From NCBI GenBank assembly GCA_003519585.1, contig DOWL01000035.1, positions 13,983 through 27,119 on the forward strand: a DNA stretch of 13,137 nt, given 5' to 3'. The notes below the pieces were generated by a model. That model saw only the letters and a list, made by a program, of their open reading frames with translations, was not told the origin of the DNA and ran no database searches. Source of the stretch: Nocardioides sp. (GTDB taxonomy: Bacteria; Actinomycetota; Actinomycetes; Propionibacteriales; Nocardioidaceae). Each line of letters opens with the position of its first letter. The first letter of the stretch is position 1. The position numbers were made by a program, and so were the translations under genes. Shown here piece after piece: positions 1 through 6,652 of this stretch.

Positions 1-527
1 GTCGGCTCGTCGGCGAGCAGCAGCCGGGGCCGCTCCATCAGGACCGAGGCGATCATCACCCGCTGCAGCAGGCCGCCGGAGAGCTCGAACGGATACTGCG
101 CCATCCGCCGCTCGGCGTCCGCGATGCCCATGCGCCGGAGTACGGCGACCGCGCGGGCGCGCGCCGCGGCGAGGTCCGCCCCGCTGTCCCGGGCCCGCTC
201 GAGCAGGAAGCTGCCCACGCTGTGCACGGGGTTGACCGCCGAGCGCGGATCCTGGAACACCATGCCCAGGCCGCGACGGTGCGTCCGCAGCGCGTCCCCG
301 CGCAGGCCGAGCACCTCGGTGCCCGCCACCCGCACGTGGCCGCCGGCCACGGCCTGCTCCGGGAGCAGCCGGGCCACCGCGCGCAGCGTCATCGACTTGC
401 CCGAGCCGGACTCGCCTACCAGGCCGACCGACTCGCTGGCAGCGACCGTGAGGGAGACGCCGCGCAGCACGGGTACGTCCGCGATGTCGACCGTCAGCTC
501 GTCGATCTCCAGGAGCGGCGCCGTCAT
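1..527 (-). CDS. Oligopeptide-type ABC transporter ATP-binding protein (partial, C-terminus beyond window)
   Basis: This is the ATPase of the importer encoded just upstream (DppD/OppD-like); it would hydrolyse ATP on the cytosolic face to drive uptake. The 175 complete codons visible carry Walker A GESGSGKS (residues 38-45), the Q-loop FQDP (91-94), the ABC signature LSGGLLQ (149-155) and Walker B LLLADE (169-174); the reading frame runs off the left edge just after DEP. A NPVHSVG stretch after the Q-loop is typical of the peptide/nickel subfamily. The ATG at 527 is preceded by GAGAGGA with a 6-nt gap and overlaps the stop of the DppC-like permease (ATGA), so translation is probably coupled. 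The signature has LL where most OppD/DppD relatives have MR or QQ. It is unknown whether the missing part ends as a single ATPase, continues as a double-ATPase fusion, or is followed by a second ATPase gene. Confidence 0.93.
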   Translation of the reverse strand, partial: MTAPLLEIDELTVDIADVPVLRGVSLTVAASESVGLVGESGSGKSMTLRAVARLLPEQAVAGGHVRVAGTEVLGLRGDALRTHRRGLGMVFQDPRSAVNPVHSVGSFLLERARDSGADLAAARARAVAVLRRMGIADAERRMAQYPFELSGGLLQRVMIASVLMERPRLLLADEP

Positions 528-1387
528 CGCCGGTCCTCTCCGGCGATGCGTGAACCCAGCACGAACAGCGACAGCACGGTGAGGACGACCAGCGTCCCGG
601 CCGCGACGACGCCGAGCGGATGGCCCTTGAGGATCGCGTCCCGGTCGGAGACCAGGACGCCCCAGTCGGCCTGCGGGGCCTGCACCGCCAGCCCGAGGAA
701 GGAGAGCGCCGCCAGGTCGATCAGGGCATAGGCGAAGGCGACCGAGCCCTGCCCGACGAGCACCGGAGCCAGGTTGCGCAGCACGTGCCGCACGTTGATC
801 CGGACCGCGCCGTGACCCTGCACCTCCAGCGCCTGCACGTACGGCAGCCGCCGCTCGGTCTCCGCGGCGGTCAGCGCGAGCCGGCCGACGTACGGCAGGT
901 AGGCGACCGCCAGCGCGATCGCGGCCGAGCGGAGGCCGACACCGAACGTGGCGACCGCGAGGATCGCGAGCAGCAGCGCCGGGATGGCGAAGAGCACGTC
1001 GAGGACGCGGGTGATCACAAAGGCCGTCGTCCCGCCGCGCCAGGCGCTCAGCAGGGCCAGTGGCACGCCGAGGAGCAGCGCCAGCAGCACGACCGCGGCC
1101 GGGCCGAGCAGTGAGGTCCGAGCGCCGTAGACCAGGCGCGAAGCGACGTCGCGTCCGGTGCCGTCGGTGCCCAACCAGTGCTCGCCGCTGGGCGGTGCGT
1201 AGGCGTTGAGGAGGTCGCCGGCGTTCGGGTCGTGCGGCGCCACCCAGGGGGCGAACACGGCCGCGAGCACCACGATCGACAAGAAGCCCAGCGCCACCCA
1301 CGCCGCGGGTCCCAGCCGCGACCGGCGCGCAGTCGCAGCGACGGTGGTGCCGGTCGTGCTGGCGACGGTGGCCGCGACGGCGGTCAT
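524..1387 (-). CDS. ABC transporter permease, DppC/OppC-like
   Basis: This is a 287-residue inner-membrane subunit of a peptide/nickel-type (PepT family) importer. A short Ala/Thr-rich cytosolic N-terminus precedes the first hydrophobic helix (around residues 29-48). Then comes the DppC hallmark HWLGTDGTGRDVASRL followed by YGARTSL, several further hydrophobic segments, and the cytoplasmic EAA-type coupling loop (ALEVQGHGAVRINVRHVLRN) that docks on the ATPase. Length matches the family norm of about 280-300. The ATG at 1387 overlaps the stop of the DppB-like gene by ATGA, and its own stop overlaps the ATPase start in the same way, so the three genes form a translationally coupled block. The substrate cannot be deduced; the PepT family also moves nickel, glycosides, opines and other small solutes. 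Confidence 0.95.
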   Translation of the reverse strand: MTAVAATVASTTGTTVAATARRSRLGPAAWVALGFLSIVVLAAVFAPWVAPHDPNAGDLLNAYAPPSGEHWLGTDGTGRDVASRLVYGARTSLLGPAAVVLLALLLGVPLALLSAWRGGTTAFVITRVLDVLFAIPALLLAILAVATFGVGLRSAAIALAVAYLPYVGRLALTAAETERRLPYVQALEVQGHGAVRINVRHVLRNLAPVLVGQGSVAFAYALIDLAALSFLGLAVQAPQADWGVLVSDRDAILKGHPLGVVAAGTLVVLTVLSLFVLGSRIAGEDRR

Positions 1388-2325
1388 GCCGCGGCTGCCC
1401 GGGCGCGCGGGTCGAGGAGCATCACCACGAGGTCGGCCGCGAGGTTGAGCAGTGCGAACGCCGCGACCACGACCAGCGCGATCGCCTGGACGACGGGGAA
1501 GTCCTTCTGTTGCACGGAGCTGATCAGCAGTTCGCCGAGGCCGCCGAGGCCGAAGGCCTGCTCCACCACGACGGCGCCGGCCACCAGCCCGGCGACCTGC
1601 AGTCCCAGGACCGTCACGACCGGTGGGGCGGCGTTGCGGAGCACGTGGCTGCGGACCAGTCGGGCCCCTCCGATGCCGCGCATCCGGGCGGTCTGCACGT
1701 GTTCCGAGGCCAGCTCCTGCCGGGCACTGGCCCGGGTCACCCGGGCGACCAGTCCGCTCGCGATGATCGCCAGTGCCACCGCGGGCAGCGTCAGACTCTG
1801 AAGCCGGCCCCCAGTGCCCTGGCCGAGCCCGTAGCTCGGGAACCAGCCGAGCTGGACCGAGAACACGCTGATCAGCAGCCCGGCCGCGACGAACGCCGGG
1901 AGTGCGGTCGCGACCGACGTCACCGCGGTGACGGCCGCATCGGTCGAGCCCGGCCGGAGCGCGGCCAGGAGGCCACTGCCGACACCGAAGACGACGATCA
2001 GCAGGCCGGCGTAGAGGACCAGCGAGAAGGTGACCAGCGCCGGGCCGGCGATCCGTTGGGCCACCGGCTGCTGGGTGATCAGCGAGGTGCCGAGGTCGCC
2101 GGTCAGCACGTTGCCCAGCCAGTGCAGGTAGCGGACCACGACGTTGTCGTCGAGACCGAGGTACTGCCGCACCTGCTCCTGGACCTCGGGGGAGGGTGGC
2201 CGGGAGCCGAACAGCACCTGCTCCGGGCTGCCCGGCGACAAGAACACGCTCAGGTAGACGACCAGGCTGGCCACCAGGAGCGTGATCAGCAGGCCGAGCA
2301 GCCTGCGGAGGAGGTAGTGAGTCAT
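1384..2325 (-). CDS. ABC transporter permease, DppB/OppB-like
   Basis: This is a 313-residue membrane permease, expected to pair with the DppC-like protein as the heterodimeric channel. It begins with the typical MTHYLLRRLLGLL basic/hydrophobic start and a first membrane helix. An extracytoplasmic stretch with the conserved SPGSPEQ and the later GDLGTSL motif follows. At the C-terminal half there is an EAA loop (ARMRGIGGARLVRSHVLRN) followed by two further helices, with an FGLGGLGELL motif between them that is characteristic of DppB relatives. Length is normal for the family. It starts 24 bp after the lipoprotein gene, with only a weak GCAGGG ribosome-binding sequence, and ends in an ATGA overlap with the next permease. 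This spacing supports a single polycistronic message from the amidohydrolase onward. Confidence 0.95.
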   Translation of the reverse strand: MTHYLLRRLLGLLITLLVASLVVYLSVFLSPGSPEQVLFGSRPPSPEVQEQVRQYLGLDDNVVVRYLHWLGNVLTGDLGTSLITQQPVAQRIAGPALVTFSLVLYAGLLIVVFGVGSGLLAALRPGSTDAAVTAVTSVATALPAFVAAGLLISVFSVQLGWFPSYGLGQGTGGRLQSLTLPAVALAIIASGLVARVTRASARQELASEHVQTARMRGIGGARLVRSHVLRNAAPPVVTVLGLQVAGLVAGAVVVEQAFGLGGLGELLISSVQQKDFPVVQAIALVVVAAFALLNLAADLVVMLLDPRARAAAA

Positions 2326-2349
2326 CGACCGGCCCTGCTCAGATCGCCG

Positions 2350-4023
2350 CTACTTGGCGCCCACGGCCGCCGCCCAGGGCGAGGTCATGTAGGAGAAGGT
2401 CAGCGTGGAGCCGGTGAGGCGGTCGTTCTCGAAGACCAGCGCGCGCGGCTGCGCGATCGGGATCGCGGGCAGCGCCTCGGCGAGCTTCGTCTCGGCCGCC
2501 AGGACCAGTTGGGCTCGGGCCTCGTCGTCCGCGGTGGCGTCGGCCTCGGCGAGGCTCTGCTCGACCTCGGCGTCCTGGTAGCCGCTGAAGTTCATGTTGC
2601 CTGCGGTGCTCCCGATCAGGGAGTCCAGCGACAGCGGCTCGGGCAGTTCGACGTAGTTCTTGGTGAGGATCAGGTCGTAGGGCTCCCGGGCAGTCGGGTC
2701 CGCGAAGAGAGCGCCGTACTGCTGGTTGGGCAGGCCCTCGAGCTTGATCTTCAGGCCGATCTGGTCGGCCTCCTGCTGCACGACCGTCGCGATCTGGGTG
2801 CTCTCGGTGTCGCCCGCGGGATAGCCGAAGACGAGCGGCTGGTCACCGATGCCCGACTCCTCGACCAGGGCCTTGGCGGCCTCGACGTCGGGCTCGGTCA
2901 CGTAGCCGTCGTACGCCGCGCGGTAGGTGTCCTGCGCGTAGCCCCACACCCCCGGGCCGGAGACCTTGTAGAGCGGGTCGGCGGTGTCGCTGAAGACGGT
3001 CTTGGCGATGGCGGTCCGGTCGATCACCTGGGACAGCGCCTGCCGGACCTTCGGGTCCGCGGAAGGGCCGTCGGACTTGGTGAAGAGGAGGTCGACGTTG
3101 ATGGGCGTGGAGCCCTCACCGCCGACGTACAGCGTGCCGTTGGCCGCGTTCTGGAGGCCGGCGACCAGGTTGGTCGGGAGGCTCAGGCCACCGTCGATCT
3201 TCCCGGAGGTCAGGCCGTTGGCGAGCGCCGCCGGATCCGCGGGGTAGACGAAGGTGAAGGTCCCGGCGTGCGCGGCGTTCTCGGCGTCCCAATAGCCGTC
3301 GTAGCGGGTCATGACCAGCTTGCTGGTGCCGTCGTAGGACGTGAACTGGAAGGGTCCGGTGCACATCACGCCGGTGCCGGGGCTGCCGAACGCGCGCCCG
3401 GCCTGCTCGGTGAACGCCTTCTGGACGACCGCGCTGCCGAGGGTGCCGAGGGCGATCTCGAAGTTGCGCGAGCGCTGCTTGAGCGTCACCGTCACCGTCT
3501 GCGGCCCGGTCACGGACACGTCGGTGACCTGGCTGAAGGCGCCGGAGTAGTTGGAGAGGTACTTCGGGTCGAGGTTGCGCTGCAGGCTGAAGGCGACGTC
3601 CTCGGCGGTCATCGGGGTGCCGTCCCAGAAGGTCACGTCGTCGCGCAGCGTGATCTCGTAGTGGGTGTCGTCGGTGTAGCCGAACTTCGTCGCGAGCCCC
3701 GGCTGGAGCTGGTAGTCGGGCGTGACCCGGAGCAGGGGCTCGCACAGGTTCGGGATGGCGGTCTCCTCGGGGTAGTCCGCGAGCCCGATCGGGTCCAGCG
3801 TGATCACCGGCCGGTAGCCGCCGTACCACGTGACGGCGTCGAGGTCGCCGGATGCGGTCCCGGTGGTGAGGTCGGCGGCGTCGATGGCCTCGACCGCGGC
3901 GCCGGACGGGGCACCGGCGGAACCGCCGGCCCCGCTGTCGGAGCCGCTGCAGGCGGTGAGGGCGGCGGCGGCGACCACGGCCAGGCCGATCGTGGCCGCG
4001 GTGCGGCGGGTGCGCAGGTTCAT
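2350..4023 (-). CDS. Extracellular solute-binding lipoprotein, family 5 (peptide/nickel type)
   Basis: This is a 557-residue substrate-capture protein of the importer, anchored to the outer face of the cytoplasmic membrane. The start ATG at 4023 has GAGGAG five bases upstream. It opens a lipoprotein signal peptide: basic NLRTRRT, a hydrophobic Ala/Val stretch, then lipobox LTAC with the lipid-modified Cys at residue 25. A Gly/Ser/Ala linker (about 26-46) precedes the SBP_bac_5 domain, recognisable from PNLCEPLLRVTPDYQLQPGLA, YEITLRDDVTFWDGTPMTAEDV and RQALSQVIDRTAIAK. The frame stays open upstream to 4503, but that extension is antisense-like low-complexity sequence inside the amidohydrolase gene, and the lipobox fixes the true start. 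It lies 32 bp downstream of the amidohydrolase and 24 bp upstream of the DppB-like permease, so all are probably on one mRNA. Ligand unknown; a peptide or amide compound fits the neighbour enzyme. Confidence 0.95.
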   Translation of the reverse strand: MNLRTRRTAATIGLAVVAAAALTACSGSDSGAGGSAGAPSGAAVEAIDAADLTTGTASGDLDAVTWYGGYRPVITLDPIGLADYPEETAIPNLCEPLLRVTPDYQLQPGLATKFGYTDDTHYEITLRDDVTFWDGTPMTAEDVAFSLQRNLDPKYLSNYSGAFSQVTDVSVTGPQTVTVTLKQRSRNFEIALGTLGSAVVQKAFTEQAGRAFGSPGTGVMCTGPFQFTSYDGTSKLVMTRYDGYWDAENAAHAGTFTFVYPADPAALANGLTSGKIDGGLSLPTNLVAGLQNAANGTLYVGGEGSTPINVDLLFTKSDGPSADPKVRQALSQVIDRTAIAKTVFSDTADPLYKVSGPGVWGYAQDTYRAAYDGYVTEPDVEAAKALVEESGIGDQPLVFGYPAGDTESTQIATVVQQEADQIGLKIKLEGLPNQQYGALFADPTAREPYDLILTKNYVELPEPLSLDSLIGSTAGNMNFSGYQDAEVEQSLAEADATADDEARAQLVLAAETKLAEALPAIPIAQPRALVFENDRLTGSTLTFSYMTSPWAAAVGAK

Positions 4024-4055
4024 CGGTTCTCCTCGGGTGATCTCAGGCGTTGCTC

Positions 4056-5723
4056 TCAGGCGGTGATCGGTCCGGCTTCGTGGACGAGGTCGCCGGCGAC
4101 GTAGGTGCGCAGCACCGAGGTGCTGCCGGGGTCGCCGGTCTCGAAGGGGTTGCGGTCGTGGACGACGACGTCGGCCTCGAGCCCGGGACGCAGCGCGCCG
4201 ACCCGGTCGTCGAGGCGGGTGACCCACGCCGAGCCGGCCGTGTACGCCGCGAGCGCGACGCCGAGCGGCACCGCCTGGTCCGGACCGAGTGGCGGCGTAC
4301 CGGCCGGAGCGGCGTGGTCGATGCGGTGGACCGCCGTGTGGATCGCCGGCCAGGGGTCGGGCGTGCTGACCGGCCAGTCGCTGCCCATGACGAGGGTGGC
4401 GCCGTCGCGGTGCAGGTCGCCGAACGGGTACTGCCCGCCGGCGCGTTCGGCGCCCAGGAACGGGATGGTCAGCTCGTCCATCTGGGGCTCGTGGCAGGCC
4501 CACAGCGCCTGCGCGTTGGCCGCGACACCGAGCGCACGGAACCGCGGCCGGTCGTCGGGGTGCACGACCTGCAGGTGCGCGAGGTGGTGTCGGCGATCGG
4601 CCGTCCCGTTGGCCGCCTGGGCGACGGCGACGGCATCGAGCACGTCGCGCACGGCGCGGTCGCCGAGCGCGTGGAAGTGCACGCCGAAGCCGGCCCCGTC
4701 GAGCGCGGTCACGACCTCACGGAGGAGCTCCGGCTCCAGGAAGGAGAGACCCGCGTCGTCGCCGTGGTCGCAGCGACCGTGGTACGGCTCGAGCAGCGCT
4801 GCGGTGAAGGTCTCGACGACGCCGTCCTGCATGACCTTGACGTGGGGGAGGGCGTACCGGCCGCCGCCGGCCGTGGTGCCGGCTGCCTGCGCGGCCTCCT
4901 CCCGACGCGCGGCCAGCAGCGCGACCTGGGCGGGGACATCGTGGTCTCCGCGCTCCCACCAGAGCGCGCCGGCCACGCGGGCGGTCAGCCAGCCGGCGTC
5001 CTGGGCCGCGAGGTAGCACCGATGGATCGAGTCATCCGCGAGGTGGTGGACCATCGCGTCCTGCCAGCCGGTGACGCCGAGCGAGTGCAGGTAGGACTGC
5101 GCCTCCCGCAGACCGGCGGTGAGGTCGGCGAGGGTGTCGGCCGGCACCAGCCGCTCCACGAGCGCCATCGCACCCTCGTGCAGCAGCCCGGTGGGTTCGC
5201 CGTCGGCGTCCTGCTCGATCCGTCCGTCGGCGGGGTCGGGAGTCGTGCGGTCGATCCCGGCCAGGTGCAACGCCCGGCTGTTCACCCACGCGGAGTGGTG
5301 GTCGCGGTTGGGGAGGAAGACCGGCCGGTCCGGCACCAGGTCGTCGAGCACCGCCCGGTCGGGGCGGCCGTCGGGGAATGCGGACATCGCCCAGCCCCCG
5401 CCGAGGATCCAGAGCCGGTCGGGGAGGGCGGCGTACCGACCGATCGTCTCGACGTACGCCGCGAGCGTCTCGCCGCCGGTCAGGTCGCAGCGGATCCGCT
5501 CGAGGCCGCCGACGACGGGGTGCACGTGCGCATCGACGAAGCCCGGCGTGACCAGCCGGCCGCCGAGGTCGACCACCTCGTCCGCGCCGGAGAGGTGCGG
5601 CTGCACCTCGGCGTCGCCACCCACGGCCACGATCCGGTCGCCCCGGATGACCAGTGCGGAGGCCCAGCTGCCGGCAGCGTCGGCGCGGAAGACGGCGGCG
5701 TTGCGAAGCACGGTGGTCTGCAT
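4056..5723 (-). CDS. Amidohydrolase family 3 protein (YtcJ-like metal-dependent hydrolase)
   Basis: This is a 555-residue cytosolic hydrolase of the amidohydrolase superfamily (Amidohydro_3), which typically cleaves C-N bonds of amides, N-acyl or N-formyl compounds using one or two metal ions. The family pattern is complete: the DAHVHP metal motif (about residues 64-69), the Lys of KVMQDG that is commonly the bridging ligand, His of HFHALGDRAV, the HLAHLQVVHPDD segment, and the Asp of MGSDWPVSTPDPW. A composite small beta-sandwich is formed by the first 60 residues and the tail (GLEADVVVHDRNPFETGDP). There is no signal peptide. ATG 5723 is chosen; an in-frame TTG at 5732 would add three residues. 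Neither has a Shine-Dalgarno sequence, so the mRNA may be leaderless. It is the first gene of the importer operon and divergent from the TetR gene, with a palindrome between them. Substrate unknown. Confidence 0.93.
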   Translation of the reverse strand: MQTTVLRNAAVFRADAAGSWASALVIRGDRIVAVGGDAEVQPHLSGADEVVDLGGRLVTPGFVDAHVHPVVGGLERIRCDLTGGETLAAYVETIGRYAALPDRLWILGGGWAMSAFPDGRPDRAVLDDLVPDRPVFLPNRDHHSAWVNSRALHLAGIDRTTPDPADGRIEQDADGEPTGLLHEGAMALVERLVPADTLADLTAGLREAQSYLHSLGVTGWQDAMVHHLADDSIHRCYLAAQDAGWLTARVAGALWWERGDHDVPAQVALLAARREEAAQAAGTTAGGGRYALPHVKVMQDGVVETFTAALLEPYHGRCDHGDDAGLSFLEPELLREVVTALDGAGFGVHFHALGDRAVRDVLDAVAVAQAANGTADRRHHLAHLQVVHPDDRPRFRALGVAANAQALWACHEPQMDELTIPFLGAERAGGQYPFGDLHRDGATLVMGSDWPVSTPDPWPAIHTAVHRIDHAAPAGTPPLGPDQAVPLGVALAAYTAGSAWVTRLDDRVGALRPGLEADVVVHDRNPFETGDPGSTSVLRTYVAGDLVHEAGPITA

Positions 5724-5731
5724 GGACGGCA

Positions 5732-5760
5732 AGGAAACGCCACAACCACGCCGTTGTCAA
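5732..5760 (-). promoter_or_regulatory. Possible promoter of the amidohydrolase/transporter operon
   Basis: Reading leftwards, a perfect TTGACA (5760 to 5755) lies within the palindrome. Seventeen bases later is TTTCCT (5737 to 5732), a poor 3-of-6 match to a -10 element. Transcription from it would begin at about 5725-5723, essentially on the ATG at 5723. This agrees with the absence of a ribosome-binding site but is only a weak prediction. Confidence 0.3.
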
Positions 5761-5774
5761 CAGTGTTGACAACG
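5752..5774. promoter_or_regulatory. Perfect 23-bp palindrome, candidate TetR operator
   Basis: The left arm CGTTGTCAACA, a single central G, and the exact reverse complement of the arm form a perfect inverted repeat with 11-nt arms. It lies in the only divergent spacer next to a TetR gene, 49 bp before the amidohydrolase ATG core-side edge would be reached on one side and 71 bp before the TetR ATG on the other when measured from the nearest edges (5752 to 5723 is 28 bp between; 5774 to 5846 is 71 bp between). Each arm holds TTGACA, one on each strand, so bound repressor would cover the -35 region of a promoter in either direction. A symmetrical site of this length is typical of TetR dimers. 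That this particular TetR binds it is inference from position. Confidence 0.8.
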
Positions 5775-5834
5775 CAACTTCCGTGATAGGAGTGTGTCTG
5801 CACCTGACCCTGGACAGACCCGGGACCGACGAGC

Positions 5835-5840
5835 GAGAGG
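5835..5840 (+). promoter_or_regulatory. Ribosome-binding site deciding the TetR start
   Basis: GAGAGG sits five bases before the ATG at 5846. The same reading frame is open further upstream (a GTG at 5792 is in frame), but only this ATG has a well-placed Shine-Dalgarno sequence and gives an N-terminus of normal TetR layout. Confidence 0.65.
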
Positions 5841-5845
5841 CTGGG

Positions 5846-6556
5846 ATGGCGGCGACGAAGACCCCGCGCAAACGCGCGGCGCGGGGACGCGGACCGACCC
5901 TGACCCGCGAGGCGATCCTCGACTGCGCCCTGGCGCTGGTGGAGCGCGAAGGGGTCAGCGCGCTCAGCATGCGCCGGCTCGGCGACGAGCTCGGGGTGGA
6001 CGCCACGGCCTTCTACCGGCACTTCCGCGACAAGGACGCGATTGTCCTGGCCGCCTACGACCGGGTCACCGACGAGCTCGCCGAACTGGTCGGGGGCCTC
6101 GACGCCGAGCTCGGCTGGCGGGAGCGGCTGCAGCGGCTCGCCGCCGCCAGCTGGGACCTCGCCGAGCGGCAGCCGGCCATCTACAGCCTGGGGTTCGCCC
6201 GGATCACCGGCGGGCCGAGCGAACGGGCCGTCGTGGAGTTCATCCTGGCGACGATCGCCTCGACCGGGCTCCCGCGTGAGCGGGTCGTGCTGTTCTACCG
6301 CGCCTTCGCCGACACCACCTTGAGCCTGTGCGGCATGGCCGCGACCGTGGCCGCCCTCGACCCGGCAGTGCGTGAGAAGGACGCCAATGCGTGGACCAAC
6401 ATCTACGCAGCGTTGCCGCAGGCCGAATACCCGGCCGCCCGAGCGCACGCGACTGAGCTGCAACAGGTGGACGACGTCGATCTCTACCGCCTGGCCGTGG
6501 ACGCGCTGCTCGACCGCGTAGAGCACGAGGCGACGGCTCTGAGCAACCCGGCATAG
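5846..6556 (+). CDS. TetR/AcrR-family transcriptional regulator
   Basis: This is a 236-residue one-component repressor-type regulator. A basic N-terminal arm (KTPRKRAARGRG, residues 5-16) leads into the TetR DNA-binding domain (about 18-66). The helix-turn-helix runs SMRRLGDELGVDATAFYRHF (41-60), followed by the family-typical RDKDAI. The remaining 170 residues form the all-helical ligand-binding and dimerisation domain, whose sequence does not reveal the ligand. The gene is divergent from the amidohydrolase/transporter operon and shares with it a spacer containing a perfect palindrome. The simplest reading is a repressor that senses the imported compound or its hydrolysis product and controls both its own gene and the operon. 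Control of the downstream DUF1800/DUF1501 pair, 96 bp away on the same strand, by read-through is possible but not shown. Confidence 0.93.
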   Translation: MAATKTPRKRAARGRGPTLTREAILDCALALVEREGVSALSMRRLGDELGVDATAFYRHFRDKDAIVLAAYDRVTDELAELVGGLDAELGWRERLQRLAAASWDLAERQPAIYSLGFARITGGPSERAVVEFILATIASTGLPRERVVLFYRAFADTTLSLCGMAATVAALDPAVREKDANAWTNIYAALPQAEYPAARAHATELQQVDDVDLYRLAVDALLDRVEHEATALSNPA

Positions 6557-6652
6557 ACCGATGAGCCCGCTCGGCCCATTCCCCCTCCACGGGCACCGCC
6601 GGCGTGTCAGCCTCGACGCTCTCCTACACCACCCAGCAGAGCGTGAACCCCC
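6557..6652. other. Spacer between the TetR and DUF1800 genes
   Basis: These 96 bases contain no convincing hairpin terminator and no clear -35/-10 pair. A strong Shine-Dalgarno sequence before the ATG at 6653 is also missing; the closest is GCAGAGCG about ten bases upstream. A promoter for the DUF1800/DUF1501 operon may be here but could not be identified. Confidence 0.4.

Noticed and set aside
4041..4062. Nine-base direct repeat TCTCAGGCG at 4041-4049 and 4054-4062 around the amidohydrolase stop.
   Set aside because: Short, only two copies, and partly within coding sequence; most likely chance, with no regulatory context beyond the gene junction.
1510..4104. An 864-codon open frame on the plus strand opposite the permease and lipoprotein genes.
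   Set aside because: Low-complexity Gly/Glu/Arg/Val composition with no domain; the minus-strand genes beneath it have clear ABC-transporter motifs.
4050..5786. A 578-codon plus-strand frame opposite the amidohydrolase.
   Set aside because: It mirrors the amidohydrolase in antisense and lacks motifs; the metal-ligand pattern is on the minus strand.
5766..5794. Rightward promoter for TetR using TTGACA at 5766-5771.
   Set aside because: No hexamer at 15-18 bp spacing matches a -10 element in more than three positions, so no separate feature was called.
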